Assembly: GCF_950295315.1 (NCBI RefSeq)
Contig: NC_080177.1
Coordinates: forward strand, 80,698,070-80,762,069
DNA: 64,000 nucleotides
Direction: 5' to 3'
Source: Erinaceus europaeus
Taxonomy: Eukaryota; Chordata; Mammalia; Eulipotyphla; Erinaceidae
Positions 21,258 to 31,260 of this stretch are shown here, in pieces (position 1 is the first letter of the stretch; the number at the start of each line of letters is the position of its first letter). The notes under the pieces are model-generated. The model had not been told where the DNA came from, made no database searches, and saw nothing but the letters and a program-made list of their open reading frames with translations. Position numbers and translations under genes: made by a program.

Positions 21258-21833
21258 AAACCCTCCCCCCAACTGAATGCTATAGAATTGGGAGGATATT
21301 CCCGCCTCTCAGCTTCTCTCTGAGGAGCAGTTGGTCTTAGGACTTGCCCCTGAAGGATGATGGAGTTTTCTAGACAGAGAACTTTTGAAGTCAAGACCCA
21401 CTATACTATATGATACACAGTAGCAGTTTTTAATGGCATTCAAGCATTCAATACAGCTGTCTTGAAGCCTTCAATAATCTCAAAAGAGCTGGTGTGTACT
21501 TGCCTCAGTTTCTTCCTCTGACTTGCTCGAACAATATAACCAACTCACTGGCAACTTTTAGGGGGAATCTGTGCACACATCTGGTGCTTCAGCTTTTCCA
21601 GCTGCCATCTGAGAGACAGAGTCCTGAACCACTTGGTTCTCATGGCCACTAGGGCTTGTGTTCTGACTGGGGCTTTGTGAACGCCTAGGGCTCAGCATGG
21701 AGGGAGCTGCCGAGCATATACCTATTTCTCAGCCTTTTTCTGAGAAGGATCTGGTATGTTAGAAGCTGTTGCCTGAGGGTCTGGTTTCTAATTTAGTAAG
21801 CATCTAGGAGAACAAGGAATTAGACTTTTTTTT
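21253..21833. other. Unique sequence
   Basis: No gene recognised. Confidence 0.45.
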
Positions 21834-22090
21834 TGCAGATGAGATATATCACAACAGAAAACACTAAAGACCCTATAAGACTGATAGAACAAATAAACAG
21901 GTTCAGAAAATTGTAGAATATGAGTCAGTATGCAAAAATCACTTGTGTCTCCACATACTAGCAAAGAACTGTCACGAGAGAAGGTAAGAAAACAATTACA
22001 TTTAAAATATTATAACACCCCAAACAATAAAATACATGGGAATAAAAATAAGCAACAAGTTAAAGATCTATGCAGTGCAAACTTTTAACA
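21834..22090 (+). mobile_element. L1 ORF2 fragment
   Basis: Decayed ORF2 sequence after the RT palm: AGAACAAATAAACAGGTTCA, TATGCAAAAATCACTTGTGT and AATACATGGGAATAAAAATA. Confidence 0.7.
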
Positions 22091-22091
22091 T

Positions 22092-22330
22092 ATTCTGAAG
22101 AGGGATGGTGAAATAGGGCATTTATATCACTTGCTTTGTTCTGTGCACGACCCTGGTTTGAACCTAGCTCGCAGTGCTTCTGTGCTGTGGTCTCTCTCTT
22201 TCTCTCTCACTCCCTCTCTCTCTCTCTCCGTCTCCCATTCCAGTGCTAGTCAGGCTCAATACTACTTAGTTTCTGAGACCAGATGAGGCCAGGTGTGTTT
22301 AGGTCTGTAGACCATCTGCCTTCCTATCTG
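22092..22330 (+). mobile_element. Old degenerate SINE inside L1
   Basis: A tRNA-like head with a B-box-like CTGGTTTGAACCTAG is followed by CTCTCTCTTTCTC repeats. It separates two parts of one L1. Confidence 0.5.
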
Positions 22331-22449
22331 AAAATGGTTGACTTGGAGTTGTAAAGCCTTATTACTAAAGACTGGAAGGAGATTTTTGACTTCTTATAAG
22401 AGGGAAGACAATCCGTGTTTATGAACTTGAAGAACTAATGTTGTTAATA

Positions 22450-22985
22450 TGTCAGTTCAGAAGTAAACCCCAAATGGATCAAGAACTTGAATTTTAGACC
22501 AGAAACTACAAAATAACTAGAGGAAAATGTTGATAGAACTCTTTTCCATCTAAATTTTATGGCATCTCCAGTGATACAAATCCAATTGCAAGGAAGGCTG
22601 AAACAAACAAACAAACAAGCAAACAATAAAACAATAGGAATACATGAAATTGAAAAGCTTCTGTACAGCAAAAGAAACCGCTATGTAAATAAAAAGACTT
22701 TAACAGAATGGGAGAAGATCTCTACATGCCAGACATCAGACAAGAGGCTAATAACCAACATATACAAAGAGCTCACCAAACTTAGCAACAAACAGATGAT
22801 CCCATCCAAAAGTGTGGAGAGGCCACGAACAGAGTATTCACTGAAGAAGAGATCCAAAAGGCCAACAAACATATGAAAAAAAACTCCAAGTCATTGATTA
22901 TCAGAGAAATGCAAATTAAGACAATAATGTGATACCATTTAACTCCTGTGAGAATGTCATATATCAGAAATTGAATAAAGGTATA
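22450..22985 (+). pseudogene. L1 ORF2 C-terminal remnant and 3'UTR start
   Basis: Sense L1: CCCCAAATGGATCAAGAACT, ACAAATCCAATTGCAAGGA, GAAAAGCTTCTGTACAGCAA, CAGACAAGAGGCTAATAACC and GAGAAATGCAAATTAAGACA. An open stretch at 22559-22876 reads as fragments of the ORF2p C-terminal domain, but frames are broken and the RT domain is absent. Confidence 0.85.
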
Positions 22986-23009
22986 TCAGAAATTGAATAA
23001 ACCTTTCTT

Positions 23010-23205
23010 TTTTTTCTTTTTTTTTTTATTGCCACCAGTGTTGTCACTAGGGCTCAGCCCTTTGCTTGCACAAAGAATCCATCAGGGGAGGGGATGGGAT
23101 ACGGAGTTCTGGTGGTGGGAATTGTGTGGAGTTGTACCCTTCTTATCCTATGGTTTTTGTCAGTGTTTCCTTTTTATAAATAAAAATTAAAAAAGAAAAA
23201 AGAAA
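23010..23205 (+). mobile_element. Composite: SINE 3' module plus L1/family X 3' terminus
   Basis: T-run and CACCAGTGTTGTCACTAGGG (the type I 3' extension in reverse), then the sense terminus GGGATACGGAGTTCTGGTGG, TGGAGTTGTACCCTTCTTAT and an A-rich tail. It is the only family X/L1 terminus of this type seen in plus orientation apart from that of the 60.5-kb L1. Confidence 0.65.
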
Positions 23206-23596
23206 TCCTGAGTGGAGTATCTAGCTAGGCTGGAGCCAGTCTTCTGGCCCTTTCAGAACTGTGAGATAACACATTTGTGTTATTTCAAATTGATAGATTT
23301 GTCATACAGAAAATAGGAAGTGAATTTAACTTGTAACCCCCAATAACCAAAAGCATATAGTCTTTATACATTATTCATCTATATTATTTAAATAGTATAC
23401 TGAACATTATTTCATTGCACAGTTTTATCTAATTTCTTTTACTCTTATTTCTCCTTTTATACTTTCACTAGCATATTGATAGAAGTCAATCAGTTTGAAA
23501 GAAGGACATTAAGGATTGTCCTTTTTTTGTTTTTCCTCCTGATTTCTACCTTTCATCTAAATTTCTACTTTTCATCTGATATAGATAGTTCCTCTT
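23206..23596. other. Unique AT-rich sequence
   Basis: No feature recognised. Confidence 0.45.
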
Positions 23597-24052
23597 TGAC
23601 TTTTATTAAGGATTCAGAGCAATGCATTTTGATTATTTTGATTACAGTTCCATCAAGGCTGTAGCCTGAGAAAGACAAAGAATTCTTCAGAGGAACTGGT
23701 GGGATTGCTGGGAAGGATGCTTGGATCCCAATCCATGGAAGTAATGCTGAAAACCACGTTCACCTAAATACAGGGATGCTTCGTAGTCTAAATATCTAAG
23801 GGCTGATAGCTGTGCAGTGTGAAAAATATTGTTATAAAAACACAGTTTGGGCACCAGATGGCAGGTAGAAGAGTCTGACCTCTCAGGGGGACTGTGTGGG
23901 GTTTTCGTTGACTTTTATTAACGGTAGGGAGTAAGACGTTTTGCTCACAGTTCCACCCAGACTATCCCCCATGTAAGACAAACAGTTCTCCAGAGGAACC
24001 AGAAAGGTTTGTTGGGAACAATGCCTGGATGTCCATTGGTGGGAAAATTCCT
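23597..24052 (+). repeat. Two diverged direct copies of a ~145-bp unit
   Basis: 23597-23740 and 23908-24052 share, in order, GACTTTTATTAA, CACAGTTCCA/TACAGTTCCA, AGACAAA, TTC(T)(T/C)CAGAGGAAC and TGTTGGGAA/TGCTGGGAA blocks. Probably old LTR-like or tandem fragments; family not recognised. Confidence 0.5.
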
Positions 24053-24201
24053 GAGAAACTCAATGCTAGCTAGCTTTTGTAAGCCTAAGGGAAATCTGTG
24101 TCCTTTTCAGGGCCACAAGAGGCTGAAATGAAAAAGAAGAGAAGAGTAGGAATACCACCCAACACTGAGTGGGACTAACCTATCTAAGATTTTCATTTAT
24201 T

Positions 24202-24500
24202 TATTTTTTATTTTCTAAATAATTTTTAAAATATGCATTTATTCATTCCCTCTTGTTGCCCTTGTTGTTTTATTGTTGTAGTTATTATTCTTGTTGTTAT
24301 TGATGTTGTCATTGTTGGATAGGACAGAGAGAAATGGAGAGAGGAGGGGAAGACAGAGAGGGGGAGAGGAAGACAGACACCTGCAGACCTGCTTCACCGC
24401 CTGTGAAGCGACCCCCCTGCAGGTGGGGAGCCGGGGGCTCCAACCGGGATCCTTATGCAGGTCCTTGTGCTTAACCTGCTGTGCTACCGCCTGACTCCCC
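24202..24500 (-). mobile_element. Type I SINE with TSD
   Basis: Full length, reverse. TSD AGATTTTCATTTATT at 24187-24201 and 24501-24515. Confidence 0.94.
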
Positions 24501-24515
24501 AGATTTTCATTTATT

Positions 24516-25265
24516 AAACTATTTCATAAAGTCAGCAAAGTAGCTGACTTAGGTATTATGCTGTTTCACTGTGTGTGTGACCCAGGTCTGAGCCAGGCCC
24601 CTCATTGTGTTGAAGAAGGTGTCCATACTGTGGTCTCTTTCACTCCACTTTCTGTATTTGTTTGTTTGTTTATTTATTTACTTATTTATGGCACATCTAA
24701 GTCTCTGGGAGTGTAAGCCTTTCTGTTTTGGAGTAGTCACAGCCTACTGTCAGAGTTTAAAGTGTTACTGTCTCAGCTGTGATGGAGAAGGGAGAGGCTG
24801 TCACAGTGTTTTTTCCTACCTGCAATGTTTGATTAATCCCAGATTAAGTTTCCAGAATATTATTTAAATACTATTCTGTGGGGCCCAAGATGCCTCAGTG
24901 AATAAAGCCACAGGGCTGGTTGTGTGTGAGTCAGTCCCAGTCACCACACAGCAGCACCAGGGGAACTGCATGCTTAGTTCAGTGGGGCTTTGGTTTGTCT
25001 CTTTGCTTCTCTGACAAGTGACAGAATGCAGCGTTGAGCTGGTGAGGCAACATGCATATGCACACATCTTGCACAAAGTCCTGCATCACCCAGCCCAGCA
25101 TTAAAGAGAAAAGCAGGATGGGAGATACCTCACTAAGTACAGAGATGTCTTACTATGCTGGATCAGAACCCTAGCTCCACATGGAGGCACTGTAGAGGTG
25201 GGGTGGTGCTTCAGTCTCTCTCTCTAAAATATTGGATAGGGTAAGGCTCTGGGTTTATTCCATGG
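24516..25265 (+). mobile_element. Cluster of degenerate old SINE-like segments
   Basis: At least three tRNA-like heads (around 24535, 24885 and 25105) with C/T-rich bodies. Too diverged for family assignment. Confidence 0.35.
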
Positions 25266-25271
25266 CACGAG

Positions 25272-25272
25272 A

Positions 25273-25311
<39 letters not shown>
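25272..25311. repeat. (GA)n microsatellite
   Basis: About 20 GA units. Confidence 0.95.
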
Positions 25312-25313
<2 letters not shown>

Positions 25314-25431
25314 TAACTTCTGTCTGCATGACAAATCTGTCCTGTGTTCATTTATATTTATATCCCTAGCTAGCAAAATACGGCCTGCATTCTGACTGAT
25401 CCTCGCTTTCTGGCCAGAAGCTTGCAGAGGG

Positions 25432-25657
25432 GAGAGTCTATTTGCATAACCAAGATGCTCTCTACCCTCTGCCCAAGGACTTTTTCTTGTCTTTAAAATC
25501 ATGAAAATGAATTTCTAGACCAACTAAATTGAAATATCCAGCACATTCAAATCTAGTCAACTATTAACTTTCCTCAAAGCTCTTCTTCTTCATAGCTAGT
25601 CAACTATTCAACTATTCAAATCTAGTCAACTATAACTTTCCCCTAAGCTCTTCTTCT
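25432..25657. repeat. Left arm of a large inverted repeat
   Basis: Reverse complement of 26302-26462, nearly identical: blocks TTTGCATAACCAAGATGCTC, TTAAAATCATGAAAATGAAT and AATCTAGTCAACTATAACTT. The left arm also contains an internal ~70-bp partial duplication (25560-25625). The arms are separated by about 640 bp. Confidence 0.9.
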
Positions 25658-26301
25658 TTCCCCCCTTAACTCCCCTTGTTTTTATTACACTCTTCCTCTT
25701 AACCTTCCTGTGCAGTTCTCTGGTTACAGAAAATGTCACTTGAATTATAAAGCCCTTCTCTCCAAGATATAGAATGTACAGGAAACCACATTTGAATTTC
25801 TAAAAGCTTGCTTTTTTTTTTTTTTTTTTTTTTTACCCCAGAGTAGTTCTTCACTGGGACAGTTACAACTGAGAATTGGTAATTATCTTGATGCTTCAGT
25901 GGGAAGTCTTGTCTCAATTTCCTGAAAGCAAATTACGGGGTTTCACTTGGAGAGCTGTGTCTGTTCTTCCTTCCACTTGGCCTTTCAGATCTTTGGCTCC
26001 TTGGGAGAAAGTAGACATGAAAGAGGGCAGTTTTTTTTTCCGAGTTTCTGAACATTCATTTGGAATATAGTTGTCTTGTACACAAAAGTTACCATAAGGG
26101 TAAAGGTATCTTTTCACTTGAAAAGATAATTATTTAGTTCACTTCCACTGGCAGAAGGAAAATATTCTCAAATCGGATGTTTCTTTCTACTTTAGAATGG
26201 AAACACTTGCTATTTGTTTGAGGAATATAAAGCCTGTATGATTCCTTTAGGCACGTGAGCCAGGAGGTGGGACACTCGTTTTATGTCGCAATACTCTATG
26301 A
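25658..26301. other. Spacer of the inverted repeat, unique
   Basis: Holds a T-run at 25812-25834 and no recognised gene. Confidence 0.5.
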
Positions 26302-26462
26302 AGAAGAAGAGCTTAGGGGAAAGTTATAGTTGACTAGATTTGAATGTGCTGGATATTTCAATTTAGTTGGTCTAGAAATTCATTTTCATGATTTTAAAGA
26401 CAAGAAAAAGTCCTTGGGCAGAGAGAGGGTAGAGAGCATCTTGGTTATGCAAATAGACTCTC
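26302..26462. repeat. Right arm of the large inverted repeat
   Basis: This arm contains the head of a type IV SINE that is complete here, with both TSD copies. The left arm holds only the truncated head, so this arm looks ancestral. Confidence 0.9.
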
Positions 26463-26563
26463 ATGCCTGAGGCTCCAAAACCCCAGGTTCAGTCCCCTGC
26501 ACCACCATCAGCCAGAGCTGAGCCGTGCTCTGGTTAAAAAATAAATAAATATATAAAAAGAAA
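26418..26563 (+). mobile_element. Type IV SINE with TSD
   Basis: Head GGTTATGCAAATAGACTC, B box CCCAGGTTCAGTCCC and an AAATAAATAAATAT tail. TSD AAAGTCCTTGGG at about 26407-26418 and 26564-26575. Confidence 0.85.
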
Positions 26564-26659
26564 AGTCCTTGGGGATTGGGGCAAGATAGTCCATGTCTTC
26601 TTTGGCGGACCTTTCACTTTTGTGACACTTTGCTTCTGACTCCAATTTTACTTTTCTTT

Positions 26660-26859
26660 CTCACTTTAAAGTTATCCTTATTTATTTATTTGACAGAGAC
26701 AGTCAGAAATTGAGAGTGAGGGGGAGACAGAGAGGGAGAGAAACTGAGAGACACCTGCAGCCCTGCTTCACCTCTCGTGGTGGGGAGCAGGGGCTTGAAC
26801 CTGGGTCCTGTGCATTGTAATGTGTGTGCTTAAACCAGGTGCATCACTGCCTGGCCCCC
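26660..26859 (-). mobile_element. Type II SINE
   Basis: Reverse orientation: TTTGACAGAGACAGTCAGAA, ACACCTGCAGCCCTGCTTCA, B box GGGGCTTGAACCTGGGTCC and head GGTGCATCACTGCCTGGCCC. Confidence 0.88.
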
Positions 26860-26879
26860 AATTGTACTTCTCTCTCTCT

Positions 26880-27033
26880 CTTTTTAAAGATTTTCTTTAT
26901 TTATTAATGAGAAAGATAGGAGGAGAGAGAAAGAACCAGACATCACTCTGGTCCATGTGCTGCTGGAGATTGAACGTGGGACCTCATTCTTGAGAGTCTA
27001 ATGCTTTATCCACTGTGCCACCTCCTGGGCCAC
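26880..27033 (-). mobile_element. Type III SINE
   Basis: Reverse orientation: ATTTATTAATGAGAAAGATA, CCATGTGCTGCTGGAGATTG and head CCACTGTGCCACCTCCTGGG. A short tRNA-derived family distinct from types I and II. Confidence 0.82.
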
Positions 27034-27124
27034 CAATTTTACTTGTCTCTATAGAGACACATGAATATAAAATATTTCCCTGCCTCATATTTCACAGAAA
27101 TCAACTCTTAGCTCATAAATATCT

Positions 27125-27338
27125 GTCCTAAAAATTATCATCTTTGTTAGATAGAAACAGCCAGAAATCGAGAGGAAGGGGATGATAGAGAGGAAGAGAG
27201 ACAGAGAGACACCTGCAGTCCTGCTTCACCACTTGTGAAGCTTTTCCCCTGCAGGTGGGGACCGGGGGCTTGAACCCAGGTCCTTGTGCACTGTAATGTG
27301 TGCGCTCAACCCGGCGCACCACCGCCCGCCGCTGCCGC
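27125..27338 (-). mobile_element. Type II SINE with TSD
   Basis: Full length, reverse. TSD CTCATAAATATCT at 27112-27124 and 27339-27351. Confidence 0.94.
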
Positions 27339-27550
27339 CTCATAAATATCTCTCAGTCGTGTTCCTCTCTTCTTCCACACGGCCACAATCTCAATTCACA
27401 TGATGTCAGATTTCATCTCAATCCACCTGCCCTTTTGGTGCTAGAGCGCCTGCACTTAAATGCAAAGCCATTTGCTTACAGCACCGTAATAGTTTTTTCT
27501 CAATGGGATGATCTCCTAATAAGATCCCCCATGATTACACCTCATATATA

Positions 27551-27587
27551 TTGGGTTGTCTGAAAAGTCACGCTGCATTTTTTTTTT
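27551..27587 (+). mobile_element. Possible mariner terminal inverted repeat
   Basis: After a TA dinucleotide the sequence reads TTGGGTTGTCTGAAAAGTCA, the form of a Tc1/mariner (mariner family) terminus. I did not find the opposite end or any transposase, so this would be a one-ended fragment or chance. Confidence 0.4.
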
Positions 27588-27774
27588 TTAATTTCACTCG
27601 AATCCTAAATTTAAAGAGATACTTTGAAGTGGAAGGGTTCTAAAGCAGTTCCTGAATCAGAATCTGAAACGATCTCAGCCAAGTAAACTTTTCATCCAGA
27701 AGCATTGAGAAACTCCTTTGCTGTGTACCTGGTTACCTGTGCCTTAATGTATATCAGTAGCTGTTTCTCTCTCT

Positions 27775-27928
27775 CTTTTGATTATTAATTAATTAATTAA
27801 TTAATGTGAAAGATAGCAGGAGAGAAAGAAGCAGACACCATTCTGGTACATGTGCTTCCAAGGATTGAACTCAGGACCTCATGCTTGAGAGTCCAGTGCT
27901 TTATCCACTCTGCCACCTCCTGGACCAC
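27775..27928 (-). mobile_element. Type III SINE
   Basis: Reverse orientation, with (TTAA)n near its tail, GGTACATGTGCTTCCAAGGA and head CCACTCTGCCACCTCCTGGA. Confidence 0.82.
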
Positions 27929-28026
27929 TGTTAGTAGCTGTTCTGTAGAAATTCATTCAGTAAGTACTGTAGATTTTAAGAATGGATTCAGACAGCTTAC
28001 CAGTTTCCTATACTATTAATAATTAA

Positions 28027-28066
28027 TTTTGGTACATGTGCTGCCAGGGATTGAACTCAGGACCTT
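28027..28066 (-). mobile_element. Type III SINE fragment
   Basis: Only TTGGTACATGTGCTGCCAGG and the adjoining TTGAACTCAGGACCT remain. Confidence 0.65.
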
Positions 28067-28079
28067 AACCTCTCCCATT

Positions 28080-28203
28080 TAAAAATATTTATTGTCTTTA
28101 TTTATTTATTGGATAGAAACAGCCAGAAATTGAGAGAGAAGGGGGTGATAGGGAGGGAGACGGACACCTGTAACACTGCTTCACCACATGATGCGTTTTT
28201 CCT
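28080..28203 (-). mobile_element. Type II SINE, head missing
   Basis: The reverse-orientation 3' half (TTGGATAGAAACAGCCAGAA) stops after CACTGCTTCACCAC, just before LINE copy B. Confidence 0.8.
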
Positions 28204-28227
28204 TTCTATTTATTTTTATTATTTTTA

Positions 28228-28262
28228 TTTCACCAATCCCATTATCAGAGGGATTGGTGAAA
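28228..28262. repeat. 13-bp perfect inverted repeat at a LINE 5' junction
   Basis: TTTCACCAATCCC (28228-28240) and its complement GGGATTGGTGAAA (28250-28262) with a 9-base spacer. The right arm belongs to the LINE coding frame. Confidence 0.9.
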
Positions 28263-29323
28263 TACCTCCCAGAAACTTCTTCAAGGAAGTTCATCTACGC
28301 CGATGACATCTGCTGTGCAACTCAGGCATCCAAGTTCGACATCCTCGAGGAAACACTCACAAAAGACATGTCTCTGATATCTGATTACTATAAAAAATGG
28401 CGACTAATCCCCAGCACTGCAAAAACGGTATCATCTGTTTTCCGTCTACACCATGCCTCGGCCTCGCGTGAGCTTAATGTGCAGCTTGGCGATACGAGAA
28501 TCCGGCACGAAGTCCAGCCAGTCTATCTTGGCGTTACTCTCGATCGCACCCTGTCATTTCACGAACATCTCATAAAAACTGCAGCAAAGGTGGGCACGAG
28601 GAATCACATCATTGCAAGACTGGCCAGCTCCTCATGGGGTGCGAGCGCTTCCACACTGCGATCATCCTCTCTGGCATTCTGCTATTCCACTACAGAATAC
28701 TGTGCCCCAGGATGGTTCTGTAGCCCCCATGTCCACTTGGTCAATTCCAAATTATATTCCTCCATGAGGATCATTTCTGGAACCATCCGTTCCACCCCGG
28801 TTCCATGGCTGCCAGTTCTTAGCAACATCGCCCCGCCAGACATTTGTCGGGATGTGGCATCATCTAAGTTCATTTCCCACATCTACGCTCGACCGGACCT
28901 GCCAATATATGCGGATATCTTCGCCTACCCTGTCCAACGCTTGACGTCTCGTCACCCAATCTGGTCCCCTACGCCTACACTGAACTTCTCTGTTCCAGAC
29001 TCTTGGAAACAGAGTTGGCAGTCAGCTGAGGTCAAGAACAAACACCTCATCACAGACCCCTGCGAGCGTCAACCCGGCTCTGACCTAGCACGTTATGATC
29101 GGGCCCTCCTCCATCGCTATCGAACAGGCCATGGCCGGTGCACCGCTATGTTCCATCACTGGGGAGCCAGAGACGACCCGAACTGCCCCTGCGGCTCCAG
29201 ATAGACTATGACCCACATAGTCAACGACTGCCACCTCTCCAGATTCAAAGGAGGTCTCGAAACTTGACATCAGGCTCAACCTGACGCTGTTGACTGGCTA
29301 CAGAAGAAGGGCAAACGCTAGAA
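28250..29323 (+). mobile_element. Jockey-like non-LTR retrotransposon, copy B (5'-truncated)
   Basis: About 1.07 kb, carrying ~180 bp more 5' sequence than copy A, including the RT catalytic core. The 3' end is GGCAAACGCTAGAAGAAG, again a GAA end without poly(A). I could not identify a TSD; the 5' junction carries a short inverted repeat, so it may be rearranged. About 96% identical to copy A in the part I counted, so both are recent relative to the host L1s. Confidence 0.88.
28257..29277 (+). pseudogene. Reverse transcriptase C-terminal half with YADD, LINE copy B
   Basis: One frame runs from about 28188 (the first ~20 residues are flanking DNA) to a TAG at 29202-29204. It contains FIYADDICCATQ with the catalytic YADD at 28296-28307, then a helical connection (DYYKKWRLIPSTAKT), YLGVTLDRTLSFHEHL, YSTTEYCAPGW and CPCGSR. 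The TAG replaces the Gln of CGSRQTMTHIV (CAG in copy A). After it the frame reads TMTHIVNDCHLSRFKGG, completing a CxC...H...C knuckle, and stops at the same TGA as copy A. The N-terminal endonuclease and RT fingers are absent, so the copy is dead. The motif set resembles invertebrate jockey/CR1-superfamily elements; mammalian L1, L2 and RTE proteins do not carry this C-terminus as far as I know. Confidence 0.83.
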
Positions 29324-29446
29324 GAAGATTACCAAAGGCATGGCACATTTTTATATGCAAACACACATCAACACTTTCTTTCTCACCATAGGCTAATACT
29401 CACATATTTCAGCAATAGAGAGCTGTTTGTGGTTTCCTGGAGATGT
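29324..29446 (-). mobile_element. Old L1 fragment, antisense (part 1)
   Basis: Antisense L1 around TTTGTGGTTTCCTGGAGATG. It continues at 30238 after the family X insertion. Confidence 0.55.
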
Positions 29447-29459
29447 AACTGCTGGATCT

Positions 29460-30224
29460 ATTTTATTTTATTTATTTATAAAATAGAAATATTGACAAGA
29501 CCATAGGATAAGAGGGGCACAATTCCACACAGTTCCCACCACCAGAGCTCCGTGTCCCATTCCCTCCCCTGATAGCTTTCCTATTCTTTAACCCTCTGGG
29601 AGTATGGACCCAGGGTCATTATGCAACACAGAAGGTGGAAGGTCTGGCTTCTGTAGTTGCTTCCCTGCTGAACATGGGTGTTGGCAGGTTGATCCATACT
29701 CCCAGTCTGTCTCTCTCTTTCCCTGGTGGGGCAGGGCTCTGGGGAAGTGGAGCTCCAGGACACATTGGTGGGCTCGTCTGCCTAGGGAAGTCAGGTGGGC
29801 ATCATGGTAGCATCTGGAACCTGGTGGCTGAAAAAGAGTCAACATATAAAACCGCGAGCTCAGACCTACAGGGATGCAGACGTTACACAGGCTCTTGTGC
29901 TGACTATGGGCCCCAGATCAGATTGATGGCGTTACAGTTAACAACATTCACACACTTTTCCCACATTTGGGAGCTACTCTCTTCCCTGATCCAGCTTTCT
30001 AGTCCTTTTTCCAACTATGACACCATCTCCCCAGACAATAACTTGGGTCCACCTGCATATTAGATGTTAGGCTGAGGCAAAAACTAGTAAACTCATGGTC
30101 CCTTTGGAATATACCTAAAATAGACCTACCATCTTTTTCCAAAACAGAGACCCCAAATCTTCATCTGCAATATTCTTGCCTTTAGGTTCAAGATTAGTCA
30201 ACAATTTGTTCTGCGTTATATGTT
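29460..30224 (-). mobile_element. Family X element with TSD
   Basis: 765 bp, minus orientation, flanked by a perfect 13-bp TSD AACTGCTGGATCT (29447-29459 and 30225-30237). The poly(A) side (TTTTATTTTATTTATTTAT) is on the left. It shows GGGCACAATTCCACACAGTT, CTGGGAGTATGGACCC and GCTGAACATGGGTGTTGGC. This copy proves family X moves by retroposition. Confidence 0.93.
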
Positions 30225-30237
30225 AACTGCTGGATCT

Positions 30238-30461
30238 TATGTTAGTTCTACTTTCAGCTTTTGGAGGAATAACCAAGCAGTTTTTACAGCAACTATACAA
30301 TTGTCATTCCCACCAACAGTGCACAGGAGTTCACTTTCCCCATATCTTCACTGAGACTGATCATTCTTTTTTCTAACAGTCATTCTAACAGGTGTGAGGG
30401 AATGTCTCATTATAGTTTAGTGTACTGTTTCCATGAAATTAATTATGTATAGCATCTTTTC
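30238..30461 (-). mobile_element. Old L1 fragment, antisense (part 2)
   Basis: Antisense L1: TTTTGGAGGAATAACCAAGC, CATTCCCACCAACAGTGCAC and CATTCTAACAGGTGTGAGG. Confidence 0.75.
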
Positions 30462-30635
30462 GTGTTGGATAGAAACAGCCAGAAATCAAGAGGAAGGGGT
30501 TGATAGGGAGAGAGACAGAGAGACACCTGCAGCCCTGCTTCACCACTTATGAAGTTTCTCCCCTGCAGGTGAGGATCAGGGACTTGAACCTGGGTCCTTG
30601 TGCATTATAACATGTGCACTCAACCAGGTGCTCTT
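30462..30635 (-). mobile_element. Type II SINE nested in L1
   Basis: Reverse orientation, with ACACCTGCAGCCCTGCTTCA and B box GGGACTTGAACCTGGGTCC. The head ends at ACCAGGTG. Confidence 0.85.
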
Positions 30636-30639
30636 GATG

Positions 30640-30850
30640 CTTTGCATATCCTTGGGATAATGCCTATTCAGGGTCCTTGGCCATTTTTTTTTTATTGAAG
30701 TGTTTGTTTTTATGCTAGTGAGTCATGTGAGTTTTTAAAAAACACTTTGCACATTAACCTTATTAGACAAATAACTTGAAATTATTACCTCCTGTTTGGT
30801 ATGTTGCCTTTTAAATTTATTGATGGTTTCCTTTTTAATTTTTATTACTA
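30640..30850 (-). mobile_element. Old L1 fragment, antisense (part 3)
   Basis: Antisense L1 resumes: GGATAATGCCTATTCAGGGT, TTGGCCATTTTTTTTTATTG and TTGGTATGTTGCCTTTTAAA. Confidence 0.75.
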
Positions 30851-30949
30851 TTCACCAGGAACATTGGGTAGTAGTTCTATATCCTGGTACTAGTTTTGAT
30901 TTTATCAGGGTATTGCTCACCTCACAGAATGTTGGAAATGACATTATTT

Positions 30950-31053
30950 AAATAATTAGTTAATTGTTGAGTAGAGACAGGGAGAAATTGAGAGAGGAGG
31001 GGATATAGAGAGGGAAAGAGACAGAGAGACACCTGCAGCCCAAGGGGCTTGAA
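30950..31053 (-). mobile_element. Type II SINE, internally deleted
   Basis: Reverse orientation. The body jumps from CACCTGCAGCCC to AGGGGCTTGAACC. Confidence 0.7.
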
Positions 31054-31260
31054 CCTTAAAGATTTTGTTTATTTATTATTATTGGATAGAGACAGACATT
31101 AAGAGGGGAGAGTAAGATAGACAGGGAAAGAGACAGACACCCGTAGCCCTGATTTACCACTCATGAAGCTGCCCCTCTGCATGTGGGAACCAGGGGCTTG
31201 AACCCGAGTTTTTGTGCACTGTAACGTGAGCACTTAACCAGGTCGCCACCACCTGGCCCC
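31054..31260 (-). mobile_element. Type II SINE
   Basis: Reverse orientation, with TTGGATAGAGACAGACATTA, B box GGGGCTTGAACCCGAG and head GGTCGCCACCACCTGGCCCC. Confidence 0.85.
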
